This document shows, piece after piece, positions 1 through 4,778 of a stretch of 7,391 nt of DNA. A model generated the notes under the pieces. That model saw only the letters and a program-made list of their open reading frames with translations, did not search any database and had not been told where the DNA came from. Each line of letters starts with the position of its first letter. Positions within the stretch are counted from its first letter, which is position 1. The DNA is from Candidatus Staskawiczbacteria bacterium (GTDB lineage Bacteria; Patescibacteriota; Minisyncoccia; Minisyncoccales; Staskawiczbacteraceae): positions 1 to 7,391 of the forward strand of contig CAINMG010000158.1 of NCBI GenBank assembly GCA_903850725.1. Direction: 5' to 3'. The position numbers and the translations under genes are program-made.

Positions 1-133
1 CAAGTGTCTTGGCTTTTTTACTCCAAAAGAGGTATTATCAAGAAGCAGAAAGTTAAAAATGTTAGTTCTAGAAAATTTCAACAAAAAAACACCTGTGATT
101 ACGAGGTATTTTAACGCAAAGTGTTCGGTTTGA
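1..133 (+). CDS. C-terminal end of a probable IS30-type transposase (partial)
   Basis: A frame read from base 2 is open from the window edge to a TGA at 131-133 and gives 43 residues. It begins KCLGFFTPKEVL, which resembles the RKCLGF-TP-EV stretch close to the C-terminus of IS30-family DDE transposases; a similar LG-TP-EV pattern also occurs in IS3-like enzymes. The remaining 31 residues are basic and I do not recognise them, so the tail may be a drifted or fused end. The catalytic DDE residues would lie left of the window and cannot be checked. A short hairpin (GGGCA, 5-nt loop, TGCCC, 134-148) follows the stop directly. I see no clear terminal inverted repeat. The family is an inference from one short motif. 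Confidence 0.42.
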   Translation, partial: KCLGFFTPKEVLSRSRKLKMLVLENFNKKTPVITRYFNAKCSV

Positions 134-163
134 GGGCATAATGTGCCCACTCTCCATAAATTA

Positions 164-192
164 ATTATAGCATAATTAAGCAATCTTGTCAA
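164..192 (-). promoter_or_regulatory. Consensus sigma-70 promoter reading leftwards
   Basis: On the minus strand there is a perfect TTGACA (187-192), a 17-bp spacer and a perfect TATAAT (164-169) preceded by TGC, an extended -10. The predicted start at 157 is exactly the A of an ATG (155-157) that opens a 29-codon frame ending at 68. Any transcript would run antisense to the transposase tail and leave the window. It could be an antisense RNA, or the promoter of a gene interrupted by the element. The -35 box overlaps that of the rightward promoter by five bases. Confidence 0.7.
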
Positions 193-214
193 GGGATTGT
201 GAGTAGAATAAAAT
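186..214 (+). promoter_or_regulatory. Probable promoter of the adk-map operon
   Basis: TTGTCA (186-191), a 17-bp spacer and TAAAAT (209-214) each match the sigma-70 consensus at five of six positions. Transcription would begin near 221, leaving a leader of about 105 nt before adk. That leader contains the heptamer array and its complementary segment. Confidence 0.55.
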
Positions 215-250
215 AATGATATAAAAAAGAATAAATTAGCTCGTAGGAAT

Positions 251-325
251 TAGGTGGTAGCTTTTTAGGCTATATTTTATTGCCGATAAACTACAACCTA
301 CAACCTACAAGCTACAACCTAGCAA
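251..325 (+). repeat. Five tandem heptamers and a complementary segment before adk
   Basis: Bases 291-325 are five consecutive 7-mers: CTACAAC, CTACAAC, CTACAAG, CTACAAC and the degenerate CTAGCAA. The adk ATG follows at 326 with no gap. Upstream, TAGGTGGTAGC (251-261) is complementary to GCTACAACCTA (311-321) at 10 of 11 positions, and it could also pair in other registers with the other copies. The transcript could therefore fold into a hairpin with its base next to the start codon. No Shine-Dalgarno motif is present. Confidence 0.65.
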
Positions 326-1021
326 ATGAAACAAGTAGTTATAATATTTGGGCCTCCGGGGGCAGGTAAAGGCGTACAGTCAGAATTATTGGCTGAAAAG
401 TTAAGCTATTATCACCTAGAATCTAGCAAGGTTCTTGAAAATTGTTTTAAGAAAGAATCTCCTGATAAAACCTTTGAAATTGATGGACAGATTTTTAAGG
501 TAAAAGATCAGCAAAAGCTTTGGGAAACTGGTATCTTAGTTGATCCACCATTTATAGTTGAATTAATGAAAGAAAGAATTTCTGAAATTTTTAATCAAGA
601 TGAAGAAAGTTTAATTTTGTCTGGATCGCCAAGAACTCTTTATGAGGCAGAGAGAATAATTCCAGTATTGGAAAAATTTTATGGCAAGGAAAATGTTAAA
701 GTAATATTTTTGGAAATTTCAGCAGAAACAACTTTGTGGAGAAATTCCAAGAGAAAGATTTGTGAGCTAATGCGTCACTCAATTTTATTTAATAATGAAA
801 CAGAAAATTTAACTATTTGTCCCTTAGATGGTTCTAATCTAAAAAAGCGAGAAAAACTTGATGATCCTGAAACAATAAAAGTAAGATTAGTAGAATATTC
901 AGAAAGAACCTTCCCAATGTTAGACTTTTTGGAGAAACAAGGAGTGGTTGTAAATAAAATAAATGGAGAAAAAACAATCGCAGAAGTTCACGCAGAAGTG
1001 ATGAAAGTAGTGGCAAATTAG
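326..1021 (+). CDS. adk: Adenylate-kinase-like nucleoside monophosphate kinase
   Basis: This 231-residue cytoplasmic enzyme should transfer phosphate from ATP to AMP or a related nucleoside monophosphate. The P-loop GPPGAGKG lies at residues 9-16, the NMP-side arginine motif SGSPRT at 99-104, lid arginines at 139 and 143, and the closing DDPETIKVRL at 179-188. It departs from canonical Adk in several ways: GKGVQ replaces GKGTQ, SGSPRT replaces DGFPRT and so loses the usual magnesium-associated Asp, and the lid (about 140-178) has single cysteines at 146 and 165 instead of two CxxC knuckles. It may therefore be a diverged paralog with altered substrate preference. The ATG at 326 is the only start compatible with the P-loop position. 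map follows after 10 bp, the familiar adk-map pairing, but secY is absent upstream. Confidence 0.88.
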   Translation: MKQVVIIFGPPGAGKGVQSELLAEKLSYYHLESSKVLENCFKKESPDKTFEIDGQIFKVKDQQKLWETGILVDPPFIVELMKERISEIFNQDEESLILSGSPRTLYEAERIIPVLEKFYGKENVKVIFLEISAETTLWRNSKRKICELMRHSILFNNETENLTICPLDGSNLKKREKLDDPETIKVRLVEYSERTFPMLDFLEKQGVVVNKINGEKTIAEVHAEVMKVVAN

Positions 1022-1031
1022 CTCGCTTATT

Positions 1032-1802
1032 ATGATAAGTATAAAAACCCAAGAAGAAATTGAAATAATGGCTGAAGGTGGTAAAATTTTGGCTAATGCT
1101 CTAAAGCAATTAAAAATTAAAGCAGTAGCTGGAGTTACGACTTTGGAACTTGATGAGTTTGCAGAAAACTATATTTTAAGTTGCGGAGCCTTGCCTGCTT
1201 TTAAAGGATACTCAGGTTTTCCTAATGCTTTGTGTGCTTCTGTAAATGAGGTAATTGTCCATGGAGTTCCAAGTGATTATATTTTAAAAGAAGGGGATAT
1301 TGTAAAGTTAGATCTTGGTGTTTTATATAAAGGCTTTAATACAGATTCTGCTATTACGGTTTTAGTTGGGCACTTTCCCGCCCAAGGCGGGCCAGCCTCG
1401 GGCTGGGAGAAACAAAGATTGCTTAAGGCAACTCAAAAAGCTTTAAGACTTGGAATTAAAAAGGTAAGACCTGGAAACACAACTGGAGATATTGGAAACA
1501 CAATTGAAAGATTTGCTACAGATCAAAATTTTGGAATTGTCAGAGAATTAACAGGGCATGGAATTGGCAAAAAAGTACACGAAGAACCAGAAGTTTTAAA
1601 TTATGGTAAAAGGGGGACTGGTGTAAAACTAGTTGAGGGTATGGTAATTTGTATTGAGCCGATGCTAACTTTGGGAGATTATAAAATAAAAAAAGCCAAT
1701 GATGGGTTTGCATATTCTACAAAAGATGGATCTGTCTCAGCTCATTTTGAGCATACAATAGCAATCACCAAAAACGGAGCTCGCATCTTGACTGAAATAT
1801 AA
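1032..1802 (+). CDS. map: Type I methionine aminopeptidase
   Basis: This enzyme removes the initiator methionine from nascent proteins in the cytoplasm. It is 256 residues, close to the usual type I length. All expected metal ligands and catalytic positions are visible: His77 in NEVIVHGVP, Asp94 in KLDLG, Asp105 in NTDSA, His176 in TGHGIG, His183, Glu209 in CIEPM and Glu240 in HFEHT. There is no N-terminal zinc-finger or SH3-like extension. Residues 116-125 (PAQGGPASGW) are encoded by a GC-rich double palindrome in the loop after the second Asp strand, where relatives usually have a short linker into the next helix. All catalytic residues remain in frame, so the enzyme is probably active. The ATG lies 10 bp after adk without a Shine-Dalgarno sequence, so it is probably translated from the shared transcript. 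Confidence 0.96.
   Translation: MISIKTQEEIEIMAEGGKILANALKQLKIKAVAGVTTLELDEFAENYILSCGALPAFKGYSGFPNALCASVNEVIVHGVPSDYILKEGDIVKLDLGVLYKGFNTDSAITVLVGHFPAQGGPASGWEKQRLLKATQKALRLGIKKVRPGNTTGDIGNTIERFATDQNFGIVRELTGHGIGKKVHEEPEVLNYGKRGTGVKLVEGMVICIEPMLTLGDYKIKKANDGFAYSTKDGSVSAHFEHTIAITKNGARILTEI
1377..1406. repeat. In-frame double palindrome inside map
   Basis: Two perfect hairpins stand back to back: CCCGCC-CAA-GGCGGG (1377-1391) and CCAGCC-TCG-GGCTGG (1392-1406). Each has a 6-bp stem and a 3-nt loop. The unit is exactly 30 bp, begins on a codon boundary and adds ten residues to MetAP without shifting the frame. Twenty-five of its 30 bases are G or C, against a strongly AT-rich surrounding gene. 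This suggests an inserted palindromic element comparable in behaviour to Rickettsia palindromic elements. The comparison is by analogy only. Confidence 0.8.
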
Positions 1803-1805
1803 GGT

Positions 1806-1837
1806 AAAGAACCTTTTTGTATAAATAAAGGTTTTTT
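1806..1837 (+). terminator. Probable intrinsic terminator after map
   Basis: AACCTTT (1810-1816) pairs with AAAGGTT (1827-1833) around a 10-nt loop. The stem extends outwards through AAAG and the following Ts, and a run of six T ends at 1837. The stem is AT-rich and so not strong, but it begins 3 bp after the map stop and precedes the tpiA promoter, as expected for the end of the adk-map operon. Confidence 0.6.
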
Positions 1838-1863
1838 GTTTGCGTATTATTATATATTTATGG

Positions 1864-1879
1864 TAAAATTAGGTATAAT
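1864..1879 (+). promoter_or_regulatory. Candidate -10 boxes for tpiA
   Basis: TATAAT at 1874-1879 predicts a start near 1886 and a leader of about 14 nt before the tpiA ATG. A second candidate, TAAAAT at 1864-1869, is preceded by TGG as an extended -10. No convincing -35 box is present for either. The short leader carries no Shine-Dalgarno motif. Confidence 0.45.
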
Positions 1880-1899
1880 ATTAAACTTTATTAAATAAT

Positions 1900-2634
1900 A
1901 TGAAAAATATAATTATCGCAAACTGGAAAATGAATCCAGCAACAAACAAAGAAGCTAAAAAATTATTTAGTGAAACAAATAAAAAAGCTAAGGCTAAAAA
2001 TACCGAAGTAGTGGTTTGCCCGCCTTTTGCCTACTTAGGGTTACTTAAAGGTAAAAATTTAGGAGCACAGAATGTTTGTTTTGAGGGAAAAGGAGCTTTT
2101 ACGGGTGAAGTTTCAGCTTTGATGCTCAAAGATTTGGGAGTGAGCTTTGTGATTGTTGGGCACTCTGAAAGAAGGAAATATTTTAATGAAACTAATTTAC
2201 AAATGAATGGAAAAATAAAAAACTCTATGGAGGCTGGGTTAAAACCAATTTTGTGTATTGGAGAGACCAAACAAGAATTTGAAGCACATTTGAAACCAGA
2301 TGTTTTGGAAACTCAAATTACCGAAGCTTTAAAAGATATTACCAAAGAGCAAGTAAAAAAAATTGTTATTGCCTATGAGCCAGTTTGGGCTATCGGAACT
2401 GGAGAAAATTGTTCGGTGGATGAGACAATGACTTCTATTGTGTTTATAAGGAAAATCATTTCCGAGCTTTACAACAGAGAAATCGCAGATAATATGCAGA
2501 TAATTTATGGGGGAAGTGTTAAAAGTTTTAATTCTGCAGATTATATAAAGCATGCAGGAGCTAATGGCTTATTGGTGGGGGGAGCATCATTGGATGTTGA
2601 AGAATTTATTGCAATCGTAAAATCTGCTGAATAA
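1900..2634 (+). CDS. tpiA: Triosephosphate isomerase
   Basis: This glycolytic enzyme interconverts dihydroxyacetone phosphate and glyceraldehyde 3-phosphate in the cytoplasm, normally as a dimer of TIM barrels. The 244-residue length is normal for bacterial TIM. The active site is complete: Asn8 and Lys10 in ANWKMN, His88 in VGHSERR, Glu160 in AYEPVWAIGTG, the loop-6 hinge at 161-168, and the phosphate-binding segments YGGSV (203-207) and GLLVGG (223-228). It appears to form a single-gene unit between the map terminator and the alaS leader region, with its own -10 box. The ATG at 1900 places NWKMN at its usual distance from the N-terminus. Confidence 0.97.
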   Translation: MKNIIIANWKMNPATNKEAKKLFSETNKKAKAKNTEVVVCPPFAYLGLLKGKNLGAQNVCFEGKGAFTGEVSALMLKDLGVSFVIVGHSERRKYFNETNLQMNGKIKNSMEAGLKPILCIGETKQEFEAHLKPDVLETQITEALKDITKEQVKKIVIAYEPVWAIGTGENCSVDETMTSIVFIRKIISELYNREIADNMQIIYGGSVKSFNSADYIKHAGANGLLVGGASLDVEEFIAIVKSAE

Positions 2635-2670
2635 GGGAGACAAAAATAAAATAAATTTTTGCAAAAAGCG

Positions 2671-2801
2671 TATAATAGGTACAATGCAATAAGGCCTTTT
2701 TATTATGTCAGAGGGGCTGTTAGTGGTTGTTAGGGGAATTTGCGCTCATTTCGCAAAAAGCAAGAAGCCTTACCATTTAATAGGAGTAGGGCTTTTTGCT
2801 T
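2671..2801 (+). ncRNA. Candidate small RNA or leader upstream of alaS
   Basis: A TATAAT (2671-2676) predicts a start near 2683, although no -35 box is visible. The stretch ends in a strong hairpin: 2758-2773 pairs with 2786-2801 through 16 bp, including two G-U pairs, around a 12-nt loop, with GGGCTTTTTGC in the 3' arm. Inside lies a second hairpin, TTTGCG (2739-2744) with CGCAAA (2752-2757). TAAGGC (2690-2695) is also complementary to GCCTTA (2767-2772) in the 5' arm of the terminator-like stem, so an alternative antiterminator fold is possible. I recognise no known family: there is no T-box motif and no SRP or 6S signature. alaS has its own promoter downstream, which favours an independent RNA or a terminator for tpiA over an alaS attenuator. 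Confidence 0.35.
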
Positions 2802-2814
2802 GCTATAAATTAAT

Positions 2815-2843
2815 TTGCATTACTTAAAAATTTGTTATAAAAT
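2815..2843 (+). promoter_or_regulatory. Promoter of alaS, near-leaderless
   Basis: TTGCAT (2815-2820), a 17-bp spacer and TAAAAT (2838-2843) form a good sigma-70 promoter. The predicted start at about 2850 lies two bases before the alaS ATG at 2852, so the mRNA would be essentially leaderless. Confidence 0.6.
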
Positions 2844-2851
2844 AATTAAAT

Positions 2852-4687
2852 ATGCAGTCATCAGAATTAAGACAGAAATATTTAGAATTTTTTAAACAAA
2901 AAGGGCATTCAATAATTCCCAGTGCTTCTTTGATTCCGGAAAATGATTCCACCACTTTGTTTACAGGCTCTGGTATGCAACCTATGGTGCCTTATTTACT
3001 TGGTGAAAAACATCCGCTTGGCAAAAGAATAGCTGATTCGCAAAAGTCTTTTAGGGTTTTAGACATTGAAGAAGTGGGAGATAAAAGGCACACAACAATG
3101 TTTGAAATGTTGGGAAACTGGTCTTTGGGCGATTATTTTAAGAAAGAACAGTTAAACTGGATTTATGAATTCTTGGTAGAGCAAGTAAAAATTCCTGCTG
3201 AAAGATTGTATGCTACAGTTTTTGATGGAGACAAGTCTATTGGCATACCTAAAGATGAAACATCTATACAAATATTAAAAGAAATTTTTGCAAAATATGG
3301 GATCGATGCTAAAGAAGGTGAAAGAATTTTTTGCTATGATGTAAAGAAAAATTGGTGGTCTCGTTCTGGCATTCCTCAAAATATGCCGGTAGGAGAACCT
3401 GGCGGACCAGACAGCGAAATTTTTTATGATACTGGGGCTGAATTAAAAAAACACGAAAACTCTCTTTGGAAAAATGAAAAATGTCACGTAAATTGCGATT
3501 GTGGAAGATTTGTGGAAATAGGAAATAATGTTTTTATGGAGTACAAGAAAACTTTGAATGGTTTTGAAAAATTGGCTCAGCAAAACGTGGATTTTGGTGG
3601 AGGTTTTGAAAGAATAGTGATGGCTTCTGAGGGCACAGATAATATTTTTTTGACAGATTTGTTTTCAAATATAATTTTCAAAATTGAAGAATTGTCGGGA
3701 AAAAAATATTTGGAAAATTCCAAGCCATTTGAGGTGGTTGCTGATCACATAAAAGCTGCCACTTTTATTATGGGAGATAGTAGGGGAATTAGTCCAAGTA
3801 ATTTGGGGCAAGGTTATATTGTGCGTAGATTAATTAGAAGGGCTATAAGATTTGGTAGGCAATTAGGAATCACACAAAATTTATGGACCAAAGAAATTGC
3901 TAAAATTGTAGCAGAGGATTATAAAAATGTTTATCCTGAAATAACAGAAAATTTAGAATTTATAATAAAAAATTTAGATGCTGAAGAGGAGAAATTTGCA
4001 AAAAGTCTAGATGCTGGATTAAAACAGTTTGAGTGTTTAGATTGTAAAGATGTTATTACGGGTAAAGATGCATTTTTGCTTTATCAAACTTATGGTTTTC
4101 CAATTGAGATGACTGAAGAATTGTCTAGAGAAAAGGGGCTTAAAATTGATTTAGAGGAATTTAGTAAAGAGTCTCAAATACATCAAGAGCTTTCAAGGAC
4201 AGCAAGTGCTGGGACTTTTAAAGGTGGCCTTGCAGACAGTAGTGAGGCTACAACTAAACTTCACACAACAGCTCATTTGATGTTAGCTGGATTGCGTAAA
4301 TTTTTGGGAGATAGTGTTTCGCAAAAAGGAAGCAATATTACTTCAGAAAGAGTAAGATTTGATTTTGCTTGGAAAGAAAAAATGACAGCTGAACAAATAA
4401 AGCAAGTTGAGGATTTTGTAAATTCTGCTATAGGAAAAGATTTGCCTGTAATTTGTAAAGAAATGAATTTGGACCAGGCAAAAGAAATAAATGCTACTGG
4501 GGTTTTTGAACATAAATATGGAGAAAGAGTAAAGGTTTATTTTATAGGAGAAGGTGAGCAAAATATCAGTAAAGAAATTTGTGGAGGTCCTCATGTAGAG
4601 CATACAGGAACTATGGGCAAATTTAAAATAATTAAAGAAGAATCCTCTTCTGCAGGAGTCAGAAGAATCAAGGCAATATTAGAATAG
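2852..4687 (+). CDS. alaS: Alanine--tRNA ligase, short form without C-Ala domain
   Basis: This enzyme attaches alanine to tRNA-Ala and clears mischarged products. The class II catalytic domain occupies roughly 1-245, with motif 2 around DKRHTTMFEMLGNW (77-90) and motif 3 at GGGFERIVM (249-257). The tRNA-recognition helical domain follows at about 290-455 and includes VADHIKAATF and GQGYIVRRLIRRAIR. The editing domain has both halves of its zinc site: His471 and His475 in HTTAH, Cys577 and His581 in CGGPH. The protein stops at residue 611, just after the editing domain, whereas E. coli AlaRS is about 876 residues with a C-terminal C-Ala domain. The final residues flow into an ordinary TAG, so I read this as a natural short form and not a frameshift. 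The start MQSSELRQKYLEFF matches the family N-terminus. Confidence 0.96.
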   Translation: MQSSELRQKYLEFFKQKGHSIIPSASLIPENDSTTLFTGSGMQPMVPYLLGEKHPLGKRIADSQKSFRVLDIEEVGDKRHTTMFEMLGNWSLGDYFKKEQLNWIYEFLVEQVKIPAERLYATVFDGDKSIGIPKDETSIQILKEIFAKYGIDAKEGERIFCYDVKKNWWSRSGIPQNMPVGEPGGPDSEIFYDTGAELKKHENSLWKNEKCHVNCDCGRFVEIGNNVFMEYKKTLNGFEKLAQQNVDFGGGFERIVMASEGTDNIFLTDLFSNIIFKIEELSGKKYLENSKPFEVVADHIKAATFIMGDSRGISPSNLGQGYIVRRLIRRAIRFGRQLGITQNLWTKEIAKIVAEDYKNVYPEITENLEFIIKNLDAEEEKFAKSLDAGLKQFECLDCKDVITGKDAFLLYQTYGFPIEMTEELSREKGLKIDLEEFSKESQIHQELSRTASAGTFKGGLADSSEATTKLHTTAHLMLAGLRKFLGDSVSQKGSNITSERVRFDFAWKEKMTAEQIKQVEDFVNSAIGKDLPVICKEMNLDQAKEINATGVFEHKYGERVKVYFIGEGEQNISKEICGGPHVEHTGTMGKFKIIKEESSSAGVRRIKAILE

Positions 4688-4693
4688 ACGCTC

Positions 4694-4764
4694 GCCAAAT
4701 CAAATTTTTTCTGCGGGGAGAGCCTCTCTACGGGGCACCCTCTCCTCGAAAAAATTTATTTGGC
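4694..4764. repeat. 71-bp composite palindrome after alaS
   Basis: GCCAAAT-C-AAATTTTTTC (4694-4711) pairs with 4748-4764 over 17 bp with one bulged C at 4701. Inside it, GGGGAGAG (4715-4722) pairs with CTCTCCTC (4740-4747) with one G-T pair. The central part holds a GC-rich loop. GCTCGC occurs directly on both sides (4690-4695 and 4763-4768). The unit fills almost the entire gap between alaS and the next gene. It could be a terminator-like structure or a small dispersed palindromic element. No T-run follows the right arm, so an ordinary intrinsic terminator is not well supported. Confidence 0.65.
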
Positions 4765-4778
4765 TCGCTAATTAAGTG

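Noticed and set aside
1..114. Alternative left-edge frame ending at TAA 112-114
   Set aside because: It is open but shows no recognisable motif, whereas the frame starting at base 2 carries a transposase-like C-terminal motif.
2031..2270. Minus-strand open frame inside tpiA
   Set aside because: It is fully covered by a complete triosephosphate isomerase on the plus strand and is a shadow of its codon usage.
2656..2667. TTTTTGCAAAAA palindrome as a tpiA terminator
   Set aside because: The stem is almost wholly A-T, has no room for a loop, and no T-run follows it.
2705..2827. A 40-codon plus-strand frame (starts MSEGLLVVV) between tpiA and alaS
   Set aside because: It lies across the strong hairpin and the alaS -35 box, has no recognisable motif, and its sequence is better explained by RNA structure.
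2671..2851. T-box riboswitch for alaS
   Set aside because: No T-box core (UGG-ACC type sequence), no specifier-loop arrangement that I can support, and alaS has its own promoter after the hairpin.
4776..4778. GTG as the start of the baseplate-like gene
   Set aside because: The ATG directly after it (4779) is the stronger start, and the extra Met adds nothing.
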